DNA of 6,001 nt, from positions 1 to 6,001 of the forward strand of contig USLP01000093.1 of assembly GCA_900555525.1 (NCBI GenBank), written 5' to 3'. Positions 1-5,991 of this stretch are shown one piece after another; the first letter of the stretch is position 1; each line of letters begins with the position of its first letter. Both the position numbers and the translations under genes were made by a program. The notes under the pieces were generated by a model. That model was not told the origin of the DNA, searched no databases, and was given only the letters and a program-made list of their open reading frames with translations. The stretch comes from an uncultured Eubacteriales bacterium. GTDB lineage: Bacteria > Bacillota > Clostridia > UMGS1840.

Positions 1-661
1 TATAGTTTATGAGCGATGATTTTCCTGCGTTCGTATATCCGACAAGCGCAATATTTATAACATCGTTTTTCATTCTTTGCTTACGCTGAACCGTCCTGTT
101 TTTTTCTATTTCCGAAAGCTCTTTTTTGAGTGATGAAATACGTTCTTTTATATGTCTTTTATCCGTTTCAAGCTGTGTTTCTCCGGGACCTCTTGTGCCA
201 ATTCCGCCGCCGAGCCTTGAAAGGGATTTACCGATACCCGAAAGTCTGGGAAGGTTATACATAAGCTGTGCGAGCTCAACCTGACATTTTCCCTCGCCCG
301 TTGTGGCACGGAGCGCAAAAATATCGAGAATCAGCCTTGAGCGGTCGATAACCTTGACATTAAGCTCATCTTCCAGATTTCTCGTATGAGACCCCGAAAG
401 CTCACAGTCAAACACAACGGTATCGGCGCTTAAAGCCATGACGGCATTTTTAAGTTCTTCCACTTTTCCCTTACCGATAACCGTTCTGGGATCGTATGCT
501 TCTCTGTTCTGCGAAACCGTTCCCACTACCTCCGCGCCTGTCGCCTCGCATAAATCGGAAAGTTCTTTTAAAGAAACCTCGTCGCTGTCGTCTTCTTTGC
601 CTGTTCCCATAAAAATACCGCAGACAATACATTTTTCTTTTTTTATATCCAATGAATTCAT
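1..661 (-). CDS. hflX: GTPase HflX, N-terminal 220 residues (cut by left window edge)
   Basis: HflX is a ribosome-associated GTPase of the Obg/HflX group. In studied bacteria it binds the 50S subunit and splits stalled or heat-damaged 70S ribosomes. My translation of the open frame runs from ATG at 661 to the window edge without a stop. Residues 1-150 match the HflX N-terminal domain, including DPRTVIGKGKVEEL near 57-70 and the stretch around IDRSRLILDIFALRA (105-119). The family signature SRLGGGIGTRGPGETQLETD lies at about 148-167, followed by a coiled-coil linker (about 168-198, rich in K, E and R). The G1 P-loop GYTNAGKSS is at 208-216, and the frame ends a few residues later. The remaining G motifs lie outside the window. 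The start is supported by AAAAGGA nine bases upstream and by the TAATG junction with the Cof-type phosphatase gene. Truncation here is a window effect, not decay. Identification is very secure. Confidence 0.96.
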   Translation of the reverse strand, partial: MNSLDIKKEKCIVCGIFMGTGKEDDSDEVSLKELSDLCEATGAEVVGTVSQNREAYDPRTVIGKGKVEELKNAVMALSADTVVFDCELSGSHTRNLEDELNVKVIDRSRLILDIFALRATTGEGKCQVELAQLMYNLPRLSGIGKSLSRLGGGIGTRGPGETQLETDKRHIKERISSLKKELSEIEKNRTVQRKQRMKNDVINIALVGYTNAGKSSLINY

Positions 662-1470
662 TATATCAGTTCCTTTTCAATAAGCTCGACTGTGCGTGCT
701 ATAACGGATTCGTCATTCGTAAACGGCAAAATGAAATCGGCAGAGCATTTAAGAGCGGAGGAAGCGTTTTTCACAGCTATTCCGAAATCAGCCGCCCGAA
801 GCAGCTCCGAATCGTTCATATTATCTCCCAGTGCATATATTTTTGACGCTCTTTTCCCCAAAATATCCCGAAGCGCAGGCAAAGCCGTTCCCTTAGAAAC
901 GCCGATAGGCACCATCTCAAAATAAAATCTATCACTTCTGAAAAAAGAGTATTTATCGTACACCGGAGGTACATCACGCTCCATAATATCTATTCTTTCG
1001 GGTTCGTCGGCAACAAGAATTTTCGTCATCGGGAAATTTATTTCATCTATCCCTATCCATTTTAAATCCGTAAAGTTTTCGTCATTTACGTGTTTTTGTA
1101 TAAACGGATTGTCCTTAATAAAATACACCTCGTCCACCGATGCCGCTTCATAGCCTGCGAGCGGGAATTTTTCAACTATTTCCTTAAAAACCTTTTTTGC
1201 TCCCTCGTCAAGCGTTTTTTTTAACAGTATTTCTTTATTTGCGTAATCATAAATAACGGCTCCGTTATGCGAAATATACGGAACATCAAGCTTTAAATCT
1301 TCTGCATAAATATTAACCTTTTTATATATTCTTCCCGAAGCAATCGTAAAAGTTCCGCCGTTTTTACGGAAATAGTCAATCGCCTTCATATTTTCGCCGG
1401 ATATTTTTTTGTCTTTTGTGAGTAGCGTTCCGTCCATGTCGGAAATTATTGTTATACCGTCAAATTTCAT
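661..1470 (-). CDS. Cof-type HAD-IIB family phosphatase
   Basis: This is a cytoplasmic HAD-superfamily hydrolase of the Cof/YidA-like IIB group. Such enzymes dephosphorylate small phosphometabolites (sugar phosphates, FMN, PLP) with Mg2+. All catalytic motifs are visible. Motif I is DMDGTLL with nucleophile D11 and acid/base D13. Motif II is TIASGR with S45. The C2-type cap spans roughly residues 85-185. Motif III is K193 in GVSKGTALPAL, and motif IV is GDNMNDSELL with D216 and D220, followed by the typical FGIAVKNA segment. The length of 269 residues is normal for the family. The start follows a 20-base gap after the M24 peptidase stop; the best Shine-Dalgarno candidate, GAAAGGG, sits 12 bases upstream, which is rather far. 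The TAA stop overlaps the hflX start by one base. The substrate cannot be inferred from sequence, because this family is promiscuous and neighbours give no clue. Confidence 0.93.
   Translation of the reverse strand: MKFDGITIISDMDGTLLTKDKKISGENMKAIDYFRKNGGTFTIASGRIYKKVNIYAEDLKLDVPYISHNGAVIYDYANKEILLKKTLDEGAKKVFKEIVEKFPLAGYEAASVDEVYFIKDNPFIQKHVNDENFTDLKWIGIDEINFPMTKILVADEPERIDIMERDVPPVYDKYSFFRSDRFYFEMVPIGVSKGTALPALRDILGKRASKIYALGDNMNDSELLRAADFGIAVKNASSALKCSADFILPFTNDESVIARTVELIEKELI
671..677 (-). promoter_or_regulatory. Ribosome binding site for hflX
   Basis: AAAAGGA on the minus strand, nine bases before the ATG at 661, lying in the last codons of the Cof-type phosphatase gene. It supports the TAATG stop-start junction rather than the in-frame internal ATG at codon 18. 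Confidence 0.65.
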
Positions 1471-1490
1471 TTTCTTTTCTTTCCCTTTCG

Positions 1491-2540
1491 TTACAATATT
1501 GTCAGTTCCTTCGGCAAAGCCGTGAGCGAATGTACGCCGTCTTTTTTTAGTACATATATATCTTCAATGCGTATTCCGAATTTATTTTTTATATATATTC
1601 CGGGTTCTATACTGAAAACGGAATTTTCGGGCAAAATATCCTCCGACTTCGGAGAAAGTCTCAAATTTTCATGAATGTCAAGACCTACACCATGTCCCAA
1701 GCTATGACCGAACAAATTTTCATATCCGCATTTATCGAGGTAATCTCTTGCAATTTTGTCGGCAGCTTTACCTCCGCAGTTCACCTTTATAAAATCACGT
1801 GCAAGCATATGTGCCCGATTTACGGCATTATACGCTCTTTTCATTTCATCATCGGGATTGCCGAAGAAAAACGTCCTCGTATTATCCGAGCAATATCCGC
1901 CGTAAACACAGCCAAAATCAATAAGCATTATATCTTTATTTTTAAGCTTAATATTGCTCGGTTCACCGTGAGGAAGCGCCGTATGACTTCCGAAAAGCGC
2001 AATGGTATCGAATGATGTTTTTTCCGCACCGCCGAGCGCCATGCGGTATTCAAGCTCTGCCTTTAATTCAAGCTCCGTCATGCCCTCCCTCATAAGAGGA
2101 AGCGTACTCAAAAATGCGCTGTCTGCTATTTCCTGCGCCTTTTTTATAAGGCTTATTTCGGTATCGCTCTTTATATTGCGCAAATTCGTTACGGTATTTC
2201 CTATCGGAAGAATTTTTCCCGTTGTGCAAGCCTTCAGCCGGTCGAAAAATTCATATGAAATTTTATCAAGCTCGGTATAAATATTTTTTTGAGAAAGCAT
2301 TTCTTTCACATATGAAAATATGCCGTCTTTTGTTAAAACCGTAAAGCCTGCCTTATTTTCGCACGCTAAAATTTCATATCTGAAATCCGTTATCAAATAC
2401 CGCATATCATGAGAAATTATAAGCGTTATATTTGACGAGCGTATTCCCGAAAAATAAAAGCAGTTCTTCCGGTCGGTTATAAGATATGCTTCATTTTCTC
2501 CGATATTTTCCAAAAGTTTCGTTATTCTTTCGTTATACAT
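1491..2540 (-). CDS. yqhT: M24-family Xaa-Pro peptidase (aminopeptidase P / prolidase type)
   Basis: This is a cytoplasmic metallopeptidase of the pita-bread fold that removes residues next to proline (Xaa-Pro aminopeptidase or dipeptidase; the exact specificity is not decidable from sequence). The N-terminal creatinase-like domain spans about 1-125 and the catalytic M24 domain about 130-345. The five dimetal ligands can all be placed: D208 in LIDFG, D219 in SDNTRT, H283 in GHSLGHGVG, E312 in IEPG and E326 in RIED. Likely substrate-binding histidines are H191 (LPHGEPS) and H290 (DIHE). The 349-residue length fits the short Firmicutes type represented by Bacillus subtilis YqhT, which also lies just after the dehydroquinase gene (yqhS), so the symbol rests on family and gene order. 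The ATG is one base after the aroQ stop, with GAAAGG eight bases upstream inside the end of aroQ, indicating translational coupling. In many Firmicutes efp follows; here a Cof-type gene does. Confidence 0.94.
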   Translation of the reverse strand: MYNERITKLLENIGENEAYLITDRKNCFYFSGIRSSNITLIISHDMRYLITDFRYEILACENKAGFTVLTKDGIFSYVKEMLSQKNIYTELDKISYEFFDRLKACTTGKILPIGNTVTNLRNIKSDTEISLIKKAQEIADSAFLSTLPLMREGMTELELKAELEYRMALGGAEKTSFDTIALFGSHTALPHGEPSNIKLKNKDIMLIDFGCVYGGYCSDNTRTFFFGNPDDEMKRAYNAVNRAHMLARDFIKVNCGGKAADKIARDYLDKCGYENLFGHSLGHGVGLDIHENLRLSPKSEDILPENSVFSIEPGIYIKNKFGIRIEDIYVLKKDGVHSLTALPKELTIL

Positions 2541-2541
2541 T

Positions 2542-2973
2542 TTATTTTCCTTTCACCAAGGCATAAAGTCCCAAAATATATGAATACGCCCCAAATCCGC
2601 TGATTACGCCTTTTGACGATACTGCGGTTACCATATTCTGACGTTTATCTTCCCGTGCGAATACGTTTGACATATGAACCTCAACAGTGGGGGTGGAAAC
2701 AGCCTTCAATGCGTCCGCAATCGCAATCGAATAGTGCGAATATGCTCCCGGGTTGAATACAATTCCGGAAATATCCGAAAAATGCGTGCTGTGAATTTTT
2801 TCGATAAGCGCACCCTCGCAGTTTGACTGGAAAAATTCGGGTACTACATCTATTTTTTCACATTCGTTTTTAATTATTTCATTAATATAATTAAGCGTCT
2901 GCGTTCCGTAAATTTCGGGTTCTCTTATGCCGAGCATATTAAGGTTCGGACCGTTTAAAAAAAGTATTTTCAT
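2542..2973 (-). CDS. aroQ: Type II 3-dehydroquinate dehydratase
   Basis: AroQ dehydrates 3-dehydroquinate to 3-dehydroshikimate, the third step of the shikimate route to chorismate and aromatic amino acids. It is a cytoplasmic flavodoxin-fold enzyme, usually dodecameric. The sequence shows the family N-terminus ILFLNGPNLNMLGIREPEIYG with R17 and catalytic Y22, then FNPGAYSH with N74 and H80, and VEVHMSNVFARE with H100. R107 and R111 match the arginine region that binds substrate. By-eye comparison with the Mycobacterium tuberculosis enzyme (R19, Y24, N75, H81, H101, R112) leaves every key residue in place. The length of 143 residues is normal. The ATG overlaps the preceding TIM-barrel gene's TGA by four bases (ATGA), with GAAAGGA ten bases upstream; the M24 peptidase gene follows after one base. 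No other shikimate gene is in the window. Confidence 0.97.
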   Translation of the reverse strand: MKILFLNGPNLNMLGIREPEIYGTQTLNYINEIIKNECEKIDVVPEFFQSNCEGALIEKIHSTHFSDISGIVFNPGAYSHYSIAIADALKAVSTPTVEVHMSNVFAREDKRQNMVTAVSSKGVISGFGAYSYILGLYALVKGK

Positions 2974-3806
2974 GAGTTTAATATCCTTTCTTTTATGTAG
3001 ATTATATCAGTTAAATTTTTATAAGGCGAACGGCAAACAATAAACGGATTTTTTTGTTTTAATTCGTTCATTATCGGTGTAATGTCAAATTTCGGCGCTT
3101 CATCGTCCGAAAAATCCGCATATTTCTTTAAGCCTTGATTTGTAAAATATGCCCTCGCGATGTATATATGAAGCTTATCGGCACGCTCTTTTCCAAGCTT
3201 TTTTTCGGTATCTGAAAAAAGCTTTTTTATATACTCCTGCGACATTGCTTTTCCCTGCTCTCTTGCAAATAAATTTGCAAAATTCAAGGCAGGCACAAAA
3301 CGTTCATCAGTCTTACATACGGACAAAATCTCGTCAAACGTTCCGAAATCATGGATTTTCCCCATAAGCTCGGGGCATAAAATAATCTCGTCAGCCTCTG
3401 CTGTAAAAAGCGCACGCTTGAATGCGTAAACCGTGCGTTCAAAAACCGTCTTTCTTCCAATAAGCGCACAGCTTTCAAGCGGAATCACAACCCTTTTTGC
3501 GCCTGCCGACTTTGCGGCTTTAATACAATCCGCAAGGTATTTTATGCCGTTTTCACGGATTTTTTTGTCCGCAGCCGAAATGCTGTACAAGCCTCCCAAA
3601 TAAAACGAAAGCGAAATACCGTTTTCTTGGGCGGTATCTTTAAGCGTTTTACAGCCGTCCGAGGATATATGAATCCCCTCAGAAAGGTCATATTCAAAGC
3701 CGTTTAAGCCTATATTTTTCAAGTATGAAAGAGCTGAAAAAGCATTTTCGCAGTTTTTTTCGTAAAGCTCATCGGACAATCCGAAAGGTGCAAAAATTTT
3801 GCTCAT
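2970..3806 (-). CDS. Endonuclease IV-like (AP endonuclease family 2) TIM-barrel protein, metal site apparently lost
   Basis: The function is not known. The 278-residue protein has the layout of the clostridial deoxyribonuclease IV / xylose-isomerase-like TIM-barrel family: IFAPFGLSDELYE at the N-terminus, GLNGFEYDLSEGIHIS (33-48), GAKRVVI (102-108), CPELMGKIHDFGTFDEIL (144-161), KTDERFVPALNF followed by AREQG (165-185), and ADKLHIYIARAYFT (209-222). Classical endonuclease IV uses a trinuclear zinc site. Aligned by eye, most of those positions are changed here: the first His is Y69, the second is P109, the Asp and His of the DFGH motif are N175 and N178, the His of HIH is Y215, and the last Glu is R259. 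Only E146 seems kept. Canonical DNA repair activity is therefore doubtful. The gene overlaps yqeG and aroQ by four bases on either side. Automated annotation might call it a sugar phosphate isomerase/epimerase or apurinic endonuclease; the fold is fairly secure, the role is not. Confidence 0.8.
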   Translation of the reverse strand: MSKIFAPFGLSDELYEKNCENAFSALSYLKNIGLNGFEYDLSEGIHISSDGCKTLKDTAQENGISLSFYLGGLYSISAADKKIRENGIKYLADCIKAAKSAGAKRVVIPLESCALIGRKTVFERTVYAFKRALFTAEADEIILCPELMGKIHDFGTFDEILSVCKTDERFVPALNFANLFAREQGKAMSQEYIKKLFSDTEKKLGKERADKLHIYIARAYFTNQGLKKYADFSDDEAPKFDITPIMNELKQKNPFIVCRSPYKNLTDIIYIKERILNS

Positions 3807-4288
3807 TTTTTCGTCTCTCTTTCCAAAATTCTTTTTTCAAGTTTTCTTTTTGTACGCATAAAAGCTCCCCTGTCATTGCCGTACGGCTTTGTCATAAAAG
3901 AACGTATTCCCAAAAGATTTGCGCACAGTATATCCGTAAACATTTGGTCGCCGACAAGTGCGCAGGTTTTGCGTTCTTCTTTTTTTATAAGACGTGAAAG
4001 CTTAAACGGCAGCGGTTTTAAGCACATGGGATATGCCGTTATCGGGTGTTCTCTGAAAGCCTCGCTTATGCGGTCGGTACGACCGTTTGACGCTATAAAA
4101 ATTTTAACGCCCGAATTTTCTATTTCGATAAGCTTATCCGCAACAGCGTTATCACAGGTTTTGCTTTTGGCTTGAATGAGTGTTGAATCCGCATCAAAAA
4201 CCAATGTTTTTATATTCTGTTCTTTAAGAAATTCCGTTTTTATATCAAAAACGGAATTAATTTTATATGTCGGCAGAAACAGGCTCAT
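3803..4288 (-). CDS. yqeG: YqeG-family HAD-IIIA phosphatase
   Basis: This is a small capless HAD phosphatase of the YqeG family, which is widespread in Firmicutes; its physiological substrate is not firmly established, although mitochondrial and cyanobacterial relatives include phosphatidylglycerophosphate phosphatases. The N-terminus LPTYKINSVFDI is family-typical. Motif I is LVFDADSTLI with nucleophile D32 and acid/base D34; it differs slightly from the usual DLDNTL form. Motif II is IASNGR with S67, motif III is K91 in CLKPLP (KPLP is characteristic of YqeG), and motif IV is VGDQMFTDI with D114 and D119, followed by ANLLGI and a basic C-terminal tail. The 161 residues are near family length. 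The start lies 26 bases inside the acyltransferase gene but is backed by GGGAGG six bases upstream and by alignment of the N-terminus. It ends in an ATGA overlap with the TIM-barrel gene. Confidence 0.92.
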   Translation of the reverse strand: MSLFLPTYKINSVFDIKTEFLKEQNIKTLVFDADSTLIQAKSKTCDNAVADKLIEIENSGVKIFIASNGRTDRISEAFREHPITAYPMCLKPLPFKLSRLIKKEERKTCALVGDQMFTDILCANLLGIRSFMTKPYGNDRGAFMRTKRKLEKRILERETKK

Positions 4289-5348
4289 TTTCTTCCTCCC
4301 TTGCTCTCTCCGAATACGCTTTGTTCCAAAGAAATATTACCGCATCAAACACAATATCCTTAAGTGAGGCGTATGCATATGCGCAGGCAAAAACCGCAAT
4401 TACCATAATCGGAGCATATTTAATTCTTGAAAGAAAATCAGGTGTTGCTTTTTTTAAAATCGGATAGAACATTAAATCAAAAAGATATGAAATCATATAA
4501 ATATCAAGTGTCTTTTTGGAAATGCTTTTTAATACCTCACGCAAAAATCCGTTTTTTATATCCAAATCATACAACAGCAGAAACAGCACCACAGTTGAAA
4601 TTACAACCGTAATACCGCCGTATCCGCCTAAAAGTCCCCAATTGAAAAACTCTTCCTTGCATCTTATATATGTGTAAACGGTTTCAAGCCCGATAATCAC
4701 GATAAGAAAAGCCGTTCCAAAAAGCTTATTGATTTTCGGCTTGTATTCGCTTATATACGCACCGATAAGGTAATATGAAAACGGATAGAGAAATGTCCAG
4801 TAATCGGGGAGTAAATAATATGTTTTTTCATATATACTTACGCAAAAATTCAAAGAACACACAGCTGTTAAAAACAGCAGTATTCCTATACTTAAAAGTT
4901 TTTCTTTTTTTGTTTTCAATGAATTGTACGCAAGATTTACAAACGGCAGTAAAAGCGCAAACCCGAAAAACATTTCCATATACCACGAATATCCGTTTTT
5001 GAAGCTTAATATCCCAAGCAGTTCAAAAAATATTCCGTTTGAGCTTTCGTCCAAAAAATTATACTTAAATACGCTTGAAATTCCTGCCGCTATAAAGTAA
5101 GAAACATATATGCTTATCAGCGAAATATAGTATTTTTTCGTAGGTGTTTTTTTATAGCGCAAAAATCCGGTAGCAAGCAAAAACAGCGGTACACAAGTAA
5201 AAAACAGCCAGCGTGCGCCCGTCATTATAAGCATTGATTTACCCGACATCACGGTATCGTAATAGCCGCTGTTTAAAAAGAAATGAACGGAAATTACAAA
5301 GAATATCGCAAGCGATTTTATAAGGTCAATACCATATAATCTTTTCAT
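4263..5348 (-). CDS. Acyltransferase family 3 integral membrane protein
   Basis: This polytopic membrane protein belongs to the acyltransferase-3 family (OafA/OatA/WecH-like), whose members move acetyl or other acyl groups across the membrane onto envelope glycans or lipids. The N-terminus YGIDLIKSLAIFFVISVHFF carries the family Asp (D8) and the likely catalytic His (H22) in the first membrane helix. About ten hydrophobic segments are visible, near residues 8-26, 45-63, 73-93, 120-140, 150-170, 183-199, 207-226, 243-260, 281-298 and 311-328. The tail (345-361) is charged and probably cytoplasmic. The segment after helix 2, LRYKKTPTKKYY, is lysine-rich where many relatives have arginines. No SGNH esterase domain is attached. 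The ATG has AAGGAGG seven bases upstream and overlaps the RNase H stop by four bases. Its acceptor is unknown: no glycan biosynthesis gene is nearby. Confidence 0.85.
   Translation of the reverse strand: MKRLYGIDLIKSLAIFFVISVHFFLNSGYYDTVMSGKSMLIMTGARWLFFTCVPLFLLATGFLRYKKTPTKKYYISLISIYVSYFIAAGISSVFKYNFLDESSNGIFFELLGILSFKNGYSWYMEMFFGFALLLPFVNLAYNSLKTKKEKLLSIGILLFLTAVCSLNFCVSIYEKTYYLLPDYWTFLYPFSYYLIGAYISEYKPKINKLFGTAFLIVIIGLETVYTYIRCKEEFFNWGLLGGYGGITVVISTVVLFLLLYDLDIKNGFLREVLKSISKKTLDIYMISYLFDLMFYPILKKATPDFLSRIKYAPIMVIAVFACAYAYASLKDIVFDAVIFLWNKAYSERAREEENEPVSADI
4295..4300 (-). promoter_or_regulatory. Strong ribosome binding site for yqeG (supports start inside upstream gene)
   Basis: GGGAGG on the minus strand, six bases before the ATG at 4288 and within the acyltransferase coding region. 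It supports the longer yqeG start and therefore the 26-base overlap of the two genes. Confidence 0.78.
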
Positions 5349-5980
5349 TTCTTTTCCTCCTTACCTATTATTCCGACTGCGGTTTTTGCCAAAACGTCCG
5401 CTCTTTCGTTATACAAAACTCCGGTGTGGGCGTCAACCTTTACAAAGCTTAAATTTAAGGCTTTCCGTATTTTATCGCAAAATTCGGCATATGCACGTGT
5501 TTCGGGAAGATTTGTTTTCCATTTATGCTCCGCCCATTTTGCCACGCCTTCATAGTCATGAAAAATCGTAAGCGAAACGTAACGGTTATTTACGGCATAC
5601 TGCATAGCCGTAAACGCTCCCTTAAGCTCGCCTGCTACATTACGCATTGAAGCCGCCGATTCGGAATCTCCGCTCCCCAAAAGCTCTTTTGTTGTACCGT
5701 CTGAATGTATGAGAACAACTCCGTAGCCGAAAACCTTTGTTTTTATGTTGTAGCTTCCGTCAACATAGGCATAAAGCTCATTTTCTTTCGGAAAGTCTAT
5801 GCTTTGATCGGTTTCGCAAGAGCAATTCTCTCCGAGGTATGCCTTTGCGGACGCTATATCCGAAAATCCCTCGAACAGCGCACCGCTATAGCCTTTTATC
5901 TGTTCCTCACACTCGCTCCAGCTTTCAAATATTCCTGTTTTTCTGCCTGATTTTACGGCATAATACTTCTTTTTAGCCAA
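5345..5980 (-). CDS. rnhA: Ribonuclease HI with N-terminal viroplasmin-like (hybrid-binding) domain
   Basis: This cytoplasmic nuclease should cut the RNA strand of RNA:DNA hybrids such as Okazaki primers and R-loops. Residues 4-50 (YYAVKSGRKTGIFESW to about AKAYL) form the viroplasmin-like domain found at the front of many eukaryotic and Firmicutes RNase H1 proteins, where it binds hybrids. A short linker follows, then the RNase H fold from about 68 to 205. The acidic catalytic residues are visible: D74 in AYVDGS, E118 in AGELKGA, D142 in FHDYEG and D195 in NERAD. H185 in VDAHTG matches the flexible catalytic His. The start is TTG at 5980, chosen because GGAG lies seven bases upstream and the alignment begins at once with MAKKKYYAV; no ATG or GTG precedes it within the visible frame. 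The TGA overlaps the acyltransferase ATG. A possible stop of an upstream gene (TAA at 5985-5983) suggests the operon continues to the right. Confidence 0.93.
   Translation of the reverse strand: MAKKKYYAVKSGRKTGIFESWSECEEQIKGYSGALFEGFSDIASAKAYLGENCSCETDQSIDFPKENELYAYVDGSYNIKTKVFGYGVVLIHSDGTTKELLGSGDSESAASMRNVAGELKGAFTAMQYAVNNRYVSLTIFHDYEGVAKWAEHKWKTNLPETRAYAEFCDKIRKALNLSFVKVDAHTGVLYNERADVLAKTAVGIIGKEEKK
5356..5362 (-). promoter_or_regulatory. Strong ribosome binding site for the acyltransferase gene
   Basis: AAGGAGG on the minus strand, seven bases before the ATG at 5348 and inside the 3' end of rnhA. It is a near-perfect Shine-Dalgarno sequence, one of the two strongest in the window, so the membrane protein can be initiated independently as well as by coupling through the ATGA overlap. 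Confidence 0.8.
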
Positions 5981-5987
5981 CTTTATT

Positions 5988-5991
5988 CTCC
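5988..5991 (-). promoter_or_regulatory. Ribosome binding site for rnhA (supports TTG start)
   Basis: GGAG on the minus strand, seven bases before the TTG at 5980. It decides the start, since no ATG or GTG lies in frame upstream within the window and the protein would otherwise have to begin well inside the viroplasmin-like domain. Confidence 0.7.

Noticed and set aside
438..683. Plus-strand open frame with a serine-rich product opposite the start of hflX
   Set aside because: It is antisense to the conserved N-terminal domain of hflX; the serine richness simply mirrors the GAA/GAC-rich coding strand.
1471..1490. Possible promoter or terminator in the only gap between genes, before the Cof-type gene
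   Set aside because: At 20 bases of purine-rich leader it is too short for a -35/-10 pair and has no inverted repeat; it holds only a Shine-Dalgarno-like GAAAGGG.
1671..2280. Two overlapping plus-strand open frames (1671-2015 and 2002-2280) opposite the M24 peptidase gene
   Set aside because: They lie entirely antisense to a gene with all catalytic residues intact, show no recognisable domain and have composition expected of a reverse-strand shadow.
3284..3478. Minus-strand 64-residue open frame inside the TIM-barrel gene, in another frame
   Set aside because: It is fully nested in a well-supported coding region, has no family resemblance and is a frame shadow.
2970..3806. Annotating the TIM-barrel gene as a working endonuclease IV (nfo)
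   Set aside because: Nearly all zinc ligands appear substituted in a by-eye alignment, so the enzymatic name would overstate what the sequence supports.
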